From contig NZ_JAGFPK010000001.1 in NCBI RefSeq assembly GCF_017599385.1, positions 2,874,636-2,938,635 on the forward strand: DNA of 64,000 nucleotides, given 5' to 3'. Below are positions 18,266 to 27,370 of this stretch, piece after piece; position 1 is the stretch's first letter, and the number at the start of each line of letters is the position of its first letter. Under the pieces are notes generated by a model. That model was not told where the DNA came from and made no database searches. It was given only the letters and a program-made list of their open reading frames with translations. The position numbers were made by a program, and so were the translations under genes. This stretch comes from Ciceribacter sp. L1K22. GTDB lineage: Bacteria; Pseudomonadota; Alphaproteobacteria; Rhizobiales; Rhizobiaceae.

Positions 18266-20260
18266 TCAGACGCCGTGACTAGACGCAGCGCCCTTCACAC
18301 GCCCCGACATGATACCGAAGCCGTCGATGATGGCCTCCTGGTTTTCCATCCGGACGATTTCGAGCTGAACCTGCTGAAGCGCGCCGATCAATTGATCCAT
18401 GCGGTCGGCGTCGCCGTCCTCCGTGGCAGTCGCGACCTCCTGCTCAAGGTCCAGCCGCTGACGCTTCAATGCCTTGGCGCGCTTCTGGAGAGACAACGCT
18501 TGGCGGTAGCCTTCCCGTGCATCCTCCAGTGCCGCCACGGTCGTGGCGGTCCACAACCGCGCATTCCGTATCTGCTGGTCGAGACTTGAGAGAATACCGC
18601 CTAGCCCCTGCGCTTCCAGTTCGAGGACCAGAGCCTCGCGATCAAGCTTGGCACCGCTCGTCATCGCCACTGTCAGCACCGCGGACCAGAGGCGCTGCAG
18701 GTCGCGGTGGTCGAAGTCGATACTGGCGATTTCGTCATACTCTTCCTGCAGCAACTGGGGATGATTGACGATGGTCAGTGCCAGAACGCTGTCGCGCAGC
18801 GCCGGGTTGCTTTGGTAGCCCTTCACCAAGCCGGAGCGGGCAAGCCGGTCTGAAATTCCACCTGCGGGGGAGTTGCCGCCCGGCATCCCGCGCCCGGCCC
18901 CTTGCCCGCCGCGATTGCCATTGCCTCTTTCGAAGCGCTTTCTCCCGTCACCGCTGAAACCGCCTGCGGGCCGAAACAGGCCGTTGAGCCGGTCGCGCAT
19001 GTCCTGGGAATAGTGACGTCGGACGCTTTCATCGCCGACCGTCGCGACGATCTGCTTCAGCCGTGCTTCGAGCTCCGCGCGTTTTTCCGGCGTATCGAAC
19101 CCGCCCTGGCCCGTCTCCCGCATCCAGATCATCTCGGCAAGCGGTCTTGCATCGGCGAGAACGCGGTCGAAGGGTCGTCGGCCCTCATGCCGAACCAGAT
19201 CGTCCGGGTCCTTGCCCTCCGGCAGGAGGGCAAACTGTACGGAGCGGCCGGGCTTCAGATGTGGCAAGGCCAGATCGGCGGCGCGATTGGCGGCGCGAAG
19301 GCCAGCCTGGTCGCCGTCGAAACACAGCACCGGCTGCGGGGAGACCTTCCAGAGGAGGTCGAGCTGGTTCTCGGTCAGAGCTGTACCGAGCGGCGCCACC
19401 GCATTTTCGACACCCGCCTGGTGAAGCGCGATGACGTCCATGTACCCTTCGACTGCGATCAACCGTGCATCACCACCGCTTCCCTGCGCGGCACGGCGTG
19501 CGCGGGCAAAGTTGTAAAGCACGGTCCCCTTATGAAAGAGCTCGGTTTCCGGCGAGTTCATGTATTTCGCCATGGCATCGGGCGCCATTGCCCGGCCGCC
19601 GAATGCGATGACCTTCTCCCGCGACGACAGGATCGGGAACATGATTCGGTCCCGGAACCAGTCGTAGGAAACGGGAATATCGGGCCCGTGACGGACAAGA
19701 CCGCAGGCTTCGATCTGCTCCTTGGGCACGCCTTTCCCCGCCAGATGCTCCTTCAACGCATTGCGGCTTTCCGGAGCGTAACCGAGGCGGAAGGTTTCGA
19801 TGGTTCGGCCGGAAAGCCCGCGTTCTCGCAGATAGGCGCGCGCCTTGGCCCCACCTGCTGACTGAAGCTGCTCCTGGAAAAACCGGGTTGCCATCTCCAT
19901 GACGTCGAGCAGCGTCGTGCGCTCGCGTTCGCGCTGTTCCGCCTGGGGATCGGCCTTGGGCATGGCGATACCGGCCATGTCGGCAACACGTTCGACGGCC
20001 TCGGGGAAGTTCAGACCTTCAAGGTCCGTCAGGAAGCGGAAATGATCGCCCGATACGCCACAGCCGAAGCAGTGATAGCGACCCTTGCGATCCTCGCAGT
20101 GAAAGCTCGGCGTCTTCTCGCCGTGAAACGGGCAGCAGGCCCAGTAGTCGCCCTTGGCGGCATTGGTCTTGCGCCTGTCCCACGACACACGCGTCCCCAC
20201 CACGGCCGATATCGGCACGCGGTCACGGATCTCGTCGAGGAAGCTGTTAGAAAAACGCAT
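18266..20260 (-). CDS. dnaG: DNA primase DnaG
   Basis: 664 residues from ATG at 20260 (MRFSNSFLDEIRDRVPISAV), preferred over the ATG at 20287 because AGGGAC lies upstream. N-terminal CHC2 zinc finger (CCPFHGEKTPSF ... RYHCFGCGVSGD), the primase core (about 115-250) and TOPRIM domain with AVEGYMDVIALHQAG and CFDGDQAGLRAA, then a Gly/Arg-rich linker (about 435-470) and a C-terminal helicase-interaction domain. It makes RNA primers at the replication fork. Middle gene of the yqeY-dnaG-rpoD series. Confidence 0.97.
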   Translation of the reverse strand: MRFSNSFLDEIRDRVPISAVVGTRVSWDRRKTNAAKGDYWACCPFHGEKTPSFHCEDRKGRYHCFGCGVSGDHFRFLTDLEGLNFPEAVERVADMAGIAMPKADPQAEQRERERTTLLDVMEMATRFFQEQLQSAGGAKARAYLRERGLSGRTIETFRLGYAPESRNALKEHLAGKGVPKEQIEACGLVRHGPDIPVSYDWFRDRIMFPILSSREKVIAFGGRAMAPDAMAKYMNSPETELFHKGTVLYNFARARRAAQGSGGDARLIAVEGYMDVIALHQAGVENAVAPLGTALTENQLDLLWKVSPQPVLCFDGDQAGLRAANRAADLALPHLKPGRSVQFALLPEGKDPDDLVRHEGRRPFDRVLADARPLAEMIWMRETGQGGFDTPEKRAELEARLKQIVATVGDESVRRHYSQDMRDRLNGLFRPAGGFSGDGRKRFERGNGNRGGQGAGRGMPGGNSPAGGISDRLARSGLVKGYQSNPALRDSVLALTIVNHPQLLQEEYDEIASIDFDHRDLQRLWSAVLTVAMTSGAKLDREALVLELEAQGLGGILSSLDQQIRNARLWTATTVAALEDAREGYRQALSLQKRAKALKRQRLDLEQEVATATEDGDADRMDQLIGALQQVQLEIVRMENQEAIIDGFGIMSGRVKGAASSHGV

Positions 20261-20371
20261 GAGCGTCCCTGCTGTTGGCTCATTCATATAGAGCTACGAA
20301 CGAGCAGGCGCCAAGACAATCGGATTGCCTTACCCGCTATTCACAGACCAAAGACCGATGGCAGAAACGAA

Positions 20372-20395
20372 AACTCCGCCCGAAGGCGGAGTTTA
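20372..20395 (-). terminator. Terminator after yqeY with UUCG loop
   Basis: On the minus strand AAACTCCGCC-TTCG-GGCGGAGTTTT forms a 10-bp stem capped by a very stable UUCG-type tetraloop, 24 bp past the yqeY stop. It separates yqeY from dnaG transcription. Confidence 0.8.
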
Positions 20396-20418
20396 GGGTC
20401 TCGACCGTTCAGGCCGGG

Positions 20419-20871
20419 CTACTTCAAAAGGTCCTTCACCACGCCGGACGCCTTGGCAAAATCCATCTGGCCGGAATAGCGCTCCTTCAGTGTGCTGATG
20501 CACTTGCCCATGTCGCGCAAGCCTTGCGCGCCGGTTTCGTTGATGACGGCAGCGCAGAGTTCGCGCACCTTCTCCTCCGGCAACTGCTCCGGCATGAAGC
20601 TCTTGATGATCTCGATTTCCTCGCGCTCCTGGGCAGCGAGTTCCGGACGGGCGTTGTCCTCGTAGATCTTGGCGGACTCGTCGCGCTGCTTGATCATCTT
20701 GACGAGGATTTGCATGATTTCGTCGTCGCTGACGGGGTCCTTGCCCACGCCGCGATTGGCGATGTCGCGGTCCTTGATCGCCGTCTGGATCAGACGGACA
20801 GTCGAGGTGCGGCGAACATCCTTGGCTTTCAGAGCGTCCTTGAGGACATTGGCGAACTTGTCGCGCAGCAT
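20419..20871 (-). CDS. yqeY: YqeY / GatB-related domain protein
   Basis: 150 residues from ATG at 20871 (MLRDKFANVLKDALKAKDVR), with GGAG 8 bp upstream; the longer in-frame start at 20970 lacks a site. Typical YqeY pattern: RLIQTAIKDRDIANRG, QRDESAKIYEDNARPELAAQ, EIEIIKSFMPEQL and C-terminal MGKCISTLKERYSGQMDFAK. The fold matches the tRNA-binding tail of GatB; it may aid tRNA amidation or recognition, unproven. Its place before dnaG and rpoD is conserved in many bacteria. Confidence 0.92.
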   Translation of the reverse strand: MLRDKFANVLKDALKAKDVRRTSTVRLIQTAIKDRDIANRGVGKDPVSDDEIMQILVKMIKQRDESAKIYEDNARPELAAQEREEIEIIKSFMPEQLPEEKVRELCAAVINETGAQGLRDMGKCISTLKERYSGQMDFAKASGVVKDLLK

Positions 20872-21189
20872 GATTTTTCTCCATGAAAAGCCCGTTTCCG
20901 GGTTCGCCGAATTGTGGCTTTTCCTTGTCAATTTTGCCGAAGTCATAACGACAGCCGCGCGGCCACGCAAATCAATTAGCCAAGCCTTTGAATTTCATTG
21001 GAAGAAATTCCACGCTTTCCACAAACGCGAATTGACCTGTCGAGCCTATGCGACTATTTTCCGGCACCTGCACCAAATACAGTCGGGACGAACCGGCGCG
21101 ACTTCGCGCCTCCCTTTGCCTGCGCTTAAATGGCCCTCCGCCGCCCGTCCTTCAAGGGCGGCCGCGATCGGCCGGAAACGGATTAGACC
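20872..21189. other. 318-bp divergent region between yqeY and carA
   Basis: Must contain the promoters of both yqeY and carA. No PurR/ArgR-type site or leader-peptide attenuator that I can name is visible. A short dyad CCCG-TTTC-CGGG is present near 20890. Confidence 0.5.
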
Positions 21190-22395
21190 ATGACCACGAC
21201 AGCCCCGTGGACCTCCCGCAAGCCCACCGCCCTGCTCGTTCTCGCCGACGGCACCGTCATCGAGGGACAGGGCATCGGCGCCACCGGCAAGGTCCAGGCC
21301 GAAGTCTGCTTCAACACCGCCCTCACCGGCTACGAGGAAATCCTGACCGATCCCTCCTATCTCGGCCAGATCGTCACCTTCACATTTCCGCACATCGGCA
21401 ATGTCGGCACGAATGACGAGGACATCGAAGACCTGACGCCCGCCGCCCGCCACGGCGCGGTTGGCGTCATCTTCAAAGCCGATATCACCGATCCCTCGAA
21501 CTACCGTGCCGCCAAGCACCTCGACGCGTGGCTTAAGGCGCGCGGCGTGATCGGCCTTTGCGGCGTGGACACGCGTGCGCTGACTGCCTGGATTCGCGAA
21601 AACGGCGCGCCAAATGCCGTGATCGCCCACGATCCGAACGGTGTCTTCGACATCGAGACGCTGAAAGCCGAAGCCAAGGCCTGGAGCGGCCTCGAAGGCC
21701 TCGACCTCGCCAAGGTCGCTTCATCCGGCCAGTCGTCGCAGTGGTCGGAAAAGCCATGGGTCTGGGACGAAGGCTTTGCCGAGCTGAAGCCCGAAGATGC
21801 GAAATACCATGTGGTCTGCATCGACTACGGCGTCAAACGGAACATCCTGCGCCTGTTCACCGGCCTTGATTGCAAAGTTACCGTCGTCCCCGCGACCACG
21901 AAGGCGGAAGACATCCTGGCGCTCAAGCCGGACGGCGTGTTCCTGTCGAATGGACCCGGCGACCCGGCAGCGACCGGCGAATATGCCGTTCCTGTGATCC
22001 GCAAGCTGATCGATAGCACCCTGCCCGTCTTCGGAATCTGCCTCGGCCACCAGATGCTCGGCCTCGCGGTCGGCGCCAAGACCGAAAAGATGCACCAGGG
22101 CCATCACGGCGCCAACCACCCGGTGAAGGACTACACCACCGGAAAGGTCGAGATCGTCTCGATGAACCACGGTTTCGCGGTCGATACGAAGACCCTGCCG
22201 GAAGGTGTAGAGGAAACTCACATCTCGCTGTTCGACGGCACCAATTGCGGGCTGCGCATCGTCGGCAAGCCGGTCTTCTCGGTTCAGCATCATCCCGAGG
22301 CTTCACCCGGCCCCCAGGACAGCCACTACCTCTTCCGCCGCTTCGTCAACATGCTGCGTGAGAAAAAGGGCGAGCCGGCGCTCGCAGAGCGCTGA
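21190..22395 (+). CDS. carA: Carbamoyl-phosphate synthase small (glutaminase) subunit CarA
   Basis: 401 residues. N-terminal domain with ALLVLADGTVIEGQGIGATG and ALTGYEEILTDPSYLGQIVT; C-terminal class I glutamine amidotransferase with FLSNGPGDPAA, nucleophile Cys in VFGICLGHQMLGLA and the His/Glu pair in VQHHPEASPGPQD. It releases ammonia from glutamine for CarB, feeding arginine and pyrimidine synthesis. carB lies 11 kb downstream (33700), so the subunits are not in one operon here, as is common in Rhizobiales. Confidence 0.98.
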   Translation: MTTTAPWTSRKPTALLVLADGTVIEGQGIGATGKVQAEVCFNTALTGYEEILTDPSYLGQIVTFTFPHIGNVGTNDEDIEDLTPAARHGAVGVIFKADITDPSNYRAAKHLDAWLKARGVIGLCGVDTRALTAWIRENGAPNAVIAHDPNGVFDIETLKAEAKAWSGLEGLDLAKVASSGQSSQWSEKPWVWDEGFAELKPEDAKYHVVCIDYGVKRNILRLFTGLDCKVTVVPATTKAEDILALKPDGVFLSNGPGDPAATGEYAVPVIRKLIDSTLPVFGICLGHQMLGLAVGAKTEKMHQGHHGANHPVKDYTTGKVEIVSMNHGFAVDTKTLPEGVEETHISLFDGTNCGLRIVGKPVFSVQHHPEASPGPQDSHYLFRRFVNMLREKKGEPALAER

Positions 22396-22421
22396 TAAGA
22401 CTCATCTTATCGGAATGGTAC

Positions 22422-22453
22422 AAACGGCTGGCGCCTCAGGCGCCGGCCGTTTT
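22422..22453. terminator. Bidirectional terminator between carA and the MATE gene
   Basis: AAACGGC-T-GGCGCC pairs with GGCGCC-G-GCCGTTT around a TCA loop (13 bp plus one mismatch), followed by TTT on the plus strand. It overlaps the last codons of the convergent MATE gene. Confidence 0.75.
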
Positions 22454-23836
22454 CATTTCGTGCCGGACCAGCAGAACGAAGCGAAGGCTGAGCATCAGCG
22501 CAGCGCTCGCAAGACCGATGAGAAAGCCGAGCCAAATGCCGATGCCGCCGAACTCGAGCGGAAATGCCAGGAGCCAGGCGAGGAAGAACCCGATTGGCCA
22601 GTAAGAGACCAGCGCCAGCAGCATCGGCACGCGCGCGTCTTTCAGGCCCCGGAGCAAGCCGGACGCAACAGCCTGCAGACCATCCATCAGCTGGAAGAAG
22701 CCTGCCACCACAATGAACGGTCCGGCGATCTCCAGGACGCGCGCGGCATCCGCCGTGCTGGTGTTCAGGAATGGGCTTCCGAGCGTCGTCGGAATCGCCG
22801 CAAACAGGATGCCGCCCACCAGCGCGATCAGCATCGCAATGAGCGTCACCGTGATCGCCGCCCGCACAAGGTTCGGATAGTCGTTCCGCCCGTGGGCGAT
22901 ACCGATGCGGACAGTGGCTGCCTGCGACAGACCCAGCGGGATCATGAACGCGATGGATGCCAGTTGCAGCGCGATACCGTGTGCCGCGAGCTCCAGCGTG
23001 CCGATGCGCCCCATCAGCAGCGATGCTGCTGCAAACAGGCTGACCTCCGCCAGCACGGTGACGCTGATCGGTAGCCCGAGATGAATGACCTCCCAAAGCG
23101 CGTGCCAGTCCGGCCGCCAGAAGCGGACGAACAGTTCGTATCCCCGGGTCTCGGGTCGCCTCTGCAGATAGACGACGAGGAAAAAGAAGCTCGCCCAGTG
23201 GATGACCGCGGCGACGATCGCCGCACCCAGCATTCCGAGCGCCGGCAGGCCGAAATGGCCGAGCACCAGCGCGTAGGCAAGGATGGCGTTCATCACCAAC
23301 ATCACCAGCGTCGCATAGAGGATGATCCCCGCCTTGCCCGTGGCACTGATAAGCGATCTGAGAACGGCAAACAGCAAAGCCGGCAACAGCCCGAGATGCA
23401 CGATACGGACATAGTCGGCGGCCAGTGTGGCGACGTCAGTCTTCTGCCCGAGCGCGAGCAGGATGGCTTCCGCATTGTAGAACAGCGGCGCCGTCAGCAG
23501 CGTGTAACCGATCGATGCCCACATGCCCATGCGGATCGAGCGGCGGACGGAAACGGCATCGCCACGGCCATAGGCCTGGGCGACCATCGGCACAACGGCG
23601 ATTGAAAAGCCCGAACCGAAGATGAAGATCGTGAAGAAGAACTGTCCGGCGATCACCATGGCGGCGAGCGGCACGGGACCGAGCTGGCCGACGATGACCA
23701 CATCCGTCGTGTGAATGCCGAGCTGGGCGAGTTGGGCCCCGATCAACGGCACGCCAAGCGATAGCGTCGCGCGAACGTGCGCCATCCAGCCGTCCGCCAC
23801 CTGTTTGGGGCGCAGAAGTGTGGCGGTGTGATCCAT
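22436..23836 (-). CDS. MATE family multidrug efflux transporter
   Basis: 466 residues from ATG at 23836 (MDHTATLLRPKQVADGWMAH); the frame extends upstream but without a good start. Twelve hydrophobic segments arranged as two six-helix halves. First half shows GVPLIGAQLAQLGIHTTDVV and FGSGFSIAVVPMVAQAYGRG (MATE helix 2 region); second half GLPISVTVLAEVSLFAAASL and HGIALQLASIAFMIPLGLSQ, both NorM-like. It exports cationic drugs or metabolites in exchange for Na+ or H+. Divergent from the siderophore receptor gene; no regulator beside it. Confidence 0.93.
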   Translation of the reverse strand: MDHTATLLRPKQVADGWMAHVRATLSLGVPLIGAQLAQLGIHTTDVVIVGQLGPVPLAAMVIAGQFFFTIFIFGSGFSIAVVPMVAQAYGRGDAVSVRRSIRMGMWASIGYTLLTAPLFYNAEAILLALGQKTDVATLAADYVRIVHLGLLPALLFAVLRSLISATGKAGIILYATLVMLVMNAILAYALVLGHFGLPALGMLGAAIVAAVIHWASFFFLVVYLQRRPETRGYELFVRFWRPDWHALWEVIHLGLPISVTVLAEVSLFAAASLLMGRIGTLELAAHGIALQLASIAFMIPLGLSQAATVRIGIAHGRNDYPNLVRAAITVTLIAMLIALVGGILFAAIPTTLGSPFLNTSTADAARVLEIAGPFIVVAGFFQLMDGLQAVASGLLRGLKDARVPMLLALVSYWPIGFFLAWLLAFPLEFGGIGIWLGFLIGLASAALMLSLRFVLLVRHEMKTAGA

Positions 23837-24151
23837 GATCGCGTTTCCAGAACGAAAAAAGCCGCTTTCCAGATCGGGCTGGCGGAGCGGCGGTCCCCAC
23901 CTCGATAGTTGAACAAAATTTAGGCCGCAAGCCCGAAAACCAATCAAGAAATAATATTGGCCGCACGATCACGCCGATTGATGCATCGCTGCAATGTCAC
24001 AGCCGGTCGACAACATTGAGGAAAACGACTCTTCCCATCCAGAAGCTGCGATTCTTAACTTGACTATTTTTATCTTGTTTAAATAGGTTCCGCCCACGGC
24101 GACGGTGCGGCCTGCTGTCGCCACATGATTGATCAAGGAAGGGACAATAGA
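23837..24151. promoter_or_regulatory. Divergent region upstream of MATE and siderophore receptor genes
   Basis: 315 bp. A plausible promoter for the receptor is TTGACT at 24060-24065; an AT-rich dyad CTATTT-N11-AAATAG (24064-24086) overlaps it and could be an iron-responsive operator. I could not match it to a RirA IRO box or an Irr ICE box, so this is tentative. Confidence 0.35.
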
Positions 24152-26275
24152 ATGACGACGGAACGGGGCAAGGTTCTGATAAGGCGACTAACGGCGAGCA
24201 GTGCGATAATGACGATCGCGTTGCTGGGCATCAGCGGGTTCGCCAGCGCCCAGGACGCAACCGAGCTTCAGACGATTGTCGTCGATGGCAAGTCGAATCG
24301 CCCGGTTGGCCCGGACACCACGATCGTAGCCGAACAGGCCGCGACAGGCACCAAGACCGACACCCCGGTCATCGACGTCCCTGCCTCGGTGTCTGTGGTA
24401 ACGCAACAGGAACTCGAGAAGCGCCAGGTGGACAGCCTGCAGCAGGCAATCGGCTATACATCCAGCGTATTCGCCGATGAGTTCGGCAGCGATGATCGCT
24501 ATGACTACTTCCGCATCCGCGGTTTCGACCAGACCACCTTGGGAACCTACCGTGACGGTCTCGCGGCCCGCATTCCCGCCTGGTTCACGGCAAGCCGGCT
24601 CGAGCCCTACGGCCTGCAGCGAGTAGAGGTGCTCAAGGGATCGACATCGACCCTGTTCGGCCTCAACGGTCCCGGCGGTCTTGTCAATGCAATCACCAAG
24701 CGCCCGCAGGATGAAAAGCACGGCGAGGTGTTCACGTCCTACGGCGACGGCACGAAGACGGTCGGCGTCGATTTCGGCGGACCGATCGACGAGGAAGGGA
24801 TCTGGAGTTACCGCCTCACCGGTTTGGCAAAGGAAGGCGATCTTGGCTGGGACTATTCGAATGATGACCGCATGTACGTCGCGCCAGCCCTTACAATCAA
24901 ACCCGAAGAAGGCACGTCGCTGACGATCCTGACCGACTATTCCAAGCGCGACGGCACAGGCGCGCGCGGCTTTCCGACCGGTGCTGATATCGACATCGAC
25001 ACGTTCACGGGCGAACCGGACTTCAACCGCTTCAACACCGAGCAGGTCGACATCGGCTACCAGTTCGAGCACGAGTTCAACGAAAGCCTGACGTTCCGCT
25101 CCAACGGCCGCTATACGCATCTCGATCTCGACTATGCCGAGGTCTACGGCGCTTCCACGGATCCGACGGCCGACCGCACCGCCTTTTCCGTCGATGGCAT
25201 GTCCAATCGATACGCCTTCGACAATCAGTTGCAGTACGACGCGAGTTGGGGTCGCTTGGATAGCAAGACACTCGTCGGTGTCGACTACACCAACGACAAC
25301 ACGCGCGAGGAGATCCTCTACGGCACCGCCGGTCCGATCGACATCTATGATCCCCAGTATTGCGGCATGTCGTGCATCGCCGTTGGGCCCTACGTGAACT
25401 GGCAGGTCAAACAGGAGGCCGTTGGCGTCTACGCGCAGGAGCAGTTGACGATCGACGACCGGTGGATCGTGACGCTCGGCGGACGCTGGGATCACGTCAA
25501 CACCGTCGCCGACTATCTGGACACCGGAACCCGGGATGACGAGACAGCCTCCGCCTTCACCTCCCGCGCCGGATTGACCTACAAGGTGACGCCGGGGCTC
25601 GCACTCTACGCGAACTATTCCGAGAGCTTCCAGCCGCTCGTGGCCCCCACGGCAAACGGCTATGCCGTCGACGGCTCGTTGAAACCTCAGGAGGGTGAAC
25701 AGTTCGAGGTGGGACTGAAATATAAGCCGGAGGGCTTCGACGGCCTCTTCACAGTTTCCTTCTTCGACCTCACCCAGACCAATGTCCCGAGCTATGTCTC
25801 GCCGACGGAACAGCGGCAGATCGGCAAGGTCGGCGTTCGCGGGATCGAACTCGAGGGCAAAGCCGCGTTGACAGACAATGTGAATATCACCCTCGCCTAT
25901 TCCTATTGGGATGCGGAAATCCTGGAGGACGGTATCAGCGGAAATGTCGGCAACAGACCTGAGCGGGTGCCGCAGCAACTCGCATCGGCCTGGCTCGACT
26001 ACACCATTCCGGGCGACGGGCAGCGCGGCGACCTGACGATTGGCGGCGGCGTGCGCTACATCGGCCAAACCTACGGCGATGCAGCGAACACTGTTTCGGT
26101 GGAGGGTTACACCCTCGTGGATGCAGCGGTCAGCTACAAAGTCACAGAAGACGTCACCCTGGCCGTCAATGCTACCAACTTGTTCGACAAGGAATACGTC
26201 TCGACCTCCTACTACGGCACCGAATACTACGGTGACCGTCGCAAGGTGATCGGCACGCTGAAATACACCTGGTAG
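24152..26275 (+). CDS. TonB-dependent siderophore receptor (FhuA/FoxA type)
   Basis: 707 residues from ATG at 24152, which has GGAAGGGA upstream (an ATG at 24125 does not). Signal peptide to about residue 34 (ISGFASA-QDA), TonB box-like ELQTIVVDG, plug domain with PASVSVVTQQELEKRQVDSL and RIRGFDQTTLGTYRDGL, LYGLNGPGG-like VEVLKGSTSTLFGLNGPGGL, then a 22-strand barrel ending in aromatic residue (TLKYTW). Two Cys in YDPQYCGMSCIAV lie in an extracellular loop. Such receptors import ferric hydroxamate siderophores. No siderophore ABC genes adjoin it, so uptake across the inner membrane is done elsewhere. Confidence 0.94.
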   Translation: MTTERGKVLIRRLTASSAIMTIALLGISGFASAQDATELQTIVVDGKSNRPVGPDTTIVAEQAATGTKTDTPVIDVPASVSVVTQQELEKRQVDSLQQAIGYTSSVFADEFGSDDRYDYFRIRGFDQTTLGTYRDGLAARIPAWFTASRLEPYGLQRVEVLKGSTSTLFGLNGPGGLVNAITKRPQDEKHGEVFTSYGDGTKTVGVDFGGPIDEEGIWSYRLTGLAKEGDLGWDYSNDDRMYVAPALTIKPEEGTSLTILTDYSKRDGTGARGFPTGADIDIDTFTGEPDFNRFNTEQVDIGYQFEHEFNESLTFRSNGRYTHLDLDYAEVYGASTDPTADRTAFSVDGMSNRYAFDNQLQYDASWGRLDSKTLVGVDYTNDNTREEILYGTAGPIDIYDPQYCGMSCIAVGPYVNWQVKQEAVGVYAQEQLTIDDRWIVTLGGRWDHVNTVADYLDTGTRDDETASAFTSRAGLTYKVTPGLALYANYSESFQPLVAPTANGYAVDGSLKPQEGEQFEVGLKYKPEGFDGLFTVSFFDLTQTNVPSYVSPTEQRQIGKVGVRGIELEGKAALTDNVNITLAYSYWDAEILEDGISGNVGNRPERVPQQLASAWLDYTIPGDGQRGDLTIGGGVRYIGQTYGDAANTVSVEGYTLVDAAVSYKVTEDVTLAVNATNLFDKEYVSTSYYGTEYYGDRRKVIGTLKYTW

Positions 26276-26303
26276 GAGCGGCTGGCTTCTGTGAAAGCAA
26301 TCC

Positions 26304-26330
26304 GGTCCCGGAGGCAATGTCTTCGGGACC
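26304..26330. terminator. Possible terminator between receptor and LysR genes
   Basis: GGTCCCG and CGGGACC form a 7-bp stem with a 13-nt loop (extra pairing possible inside). No long T-run, so only a weak candidate for the two convergent genes. Confidence 0.35.
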
Positions 26331-26334
26331 TCCA

Positions 26335-27246
26335 TCAGCGACGTTCCGCAGCCTTCCCCTCCTGCCGCACGAAATCGACGAACGCCTTCAACGGCGCCGG
26401 CATGTATTTTCGGCTCGGATAGTAAAGATACGGCCCGGTAAAAACCTCGGTCCAATCGTCCAGGATGGACACCAGACTGCCGTCGTCGAGAGCGGGACGG
26501 ACAAATTCCTCGAAGGTCGCCAGAATTCCCAGGCCTGACACAGCCGCGGCAAGCTCGACCTCGAACGCTTCACATATCAGTCGCGCCGGCGGCGTGACTG
26601 TCAATGACTCCTCTCCACGCTCGAAATACCAGTTGAGCATCCGTCCGTTGGGGAAGCGGTGAAGGACCGACCGGTGGGCGACCAGATCGCGCGGATGAGC
26701 CGGACGACCGTACTCGGCAAGATAGGTAGGCGATGCCGCGCAAACATAGCGCTGCCGCCGCGGCCCGATTGGAACGGCAATCATGTCCTGATGCAGGGAT
26801 TCCTCATAACGGATTCCCGCGTCATACCCCTCGGCCAGGACATCAACGAGCGTGTCGTTCACGGAAAGCTCGACCACGATATCCGGATAGTCCGCCAGGA
26901 AACGCGACAGGATATCCGGAAGGAATGTCCGCGACGCCGCGCCCGGCACGTTGAGGCGCAGCCGGCCCATCGGCCGGTCGCGAAATTCGTTGACGTCATC
27001 GAGCGCTGTTTCCAGTTCGCTCATCAGCGGAGCCACGCGATCGAGAAGCCGCATGCCTGCATCCGTCAGTGTCACGCTGCGGGTCGTGCGGTTGAACAAC
27101 CGGACTCCAAGCCGTTCCTCCAGCCGCCGCATCGCCTCGCTGAGCGAGGAAGCGGAAACGGCTCTCACCTTGGCGGCCCCACGGAAACTGCGAAGCCGTG
27201 CGACGGTCGCAAAGGCATCAAGGTCGGCAAGGGGAATATCGCGCAT
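26335..27246 (-). CDS. LysR-family regulator, divergent from aldo/keto reductase
   Basis: 303 residues. N-terminal HTH (about 5-62: LDAFATVARLRSFRGAAKVR, SASSLSEAMRRLEERLGVRL) and a PBP2 CrgA-like effector domain (GRLRLNVPGAASRTFLPDIL; PSRKYMPAPLKAFVDFVRQE at the end). Divergent from the aldo/keto reductase with a 124-bp gap holding a T-N11-A site, the standard arrangement for a LysR protein that controls its neighbour. The ligand is unknown; reactive aldehydes or quinones would fit the target. Confidence 0.92.
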   Translation of the reverse strand: MRDIPLADLDAFATVARLRSFRGAAKVRAVSASSLSEAMRRLEERLGVRLFNRTTRSVTLTDAGMRLLDRVAPLMSELETALDDVNEFRDRPMGRLRLNVPGAASRTFLPDILSRFLADYPDIVVELSVNDTLVDVLAEGYDAGIRYEESLHQDMIAVPIGPRRQRYVCAASPTYLAEYGRPAHPRDLVAHRSVLHRFPNGRMLNWYFERGEESLTVTPPARLICEAFEVELAAAVSGLGILATFEEFVRPALDDGSLVSILDDWTEVFTGPYLYYPSRKYMPAPLKAFVDFVRQEGKAAERR

Positions 27247-27274
27247 TGTTCTATTTTCCGCACAACTTGTACAA

Positions 27275-27289
27275 ATAATGCATGATTAT
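27275..27289. promoter_or_regulatory. T-N11-A LysR box between LysR and aldo/keto reductase
   Basis: ATAAT-GCATG-ATTAT is a perfect 5-bp dyad whose T (27276) and A (27288) fit the LysR consensus T-N11-A. It lies 29 bp before the LysR start and 82 bp before the reductase start; a TTGTACAA palindrome (27267-27274) is beside it. Confidence 0.5.
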
Positions 27290-27370
27290 CTCACAATCCA
27301 AGCTGGAGTAAAACCCCTTCCGTTCCCGATGCGGGTTCGACGAACCCGCCAACGCCTGATGGAGACCCCT

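Noticed and set aside
17994-18278. 94-codon plus-strand frame between rpoD and dnaG
   Set aside because: No family pattern, no ribosome-binding site, and it overlaps the 3' end of dnaG on the other strand.
24030-24151. RirA or Irr iron box upstream of the siderophore receptor
   Set aside because: The AT-rich dyad CTATTT-N11-AAATAG does not match the TGA-N9-TCA or ICE patterns well enough.
24188-26455. 755-codon minus-strand frame opposite the TonB-dependent receptor
   Set aside because: Shadow of a clear outer-membrane receptor gene; Arg/Gly/Val composition without motifs.
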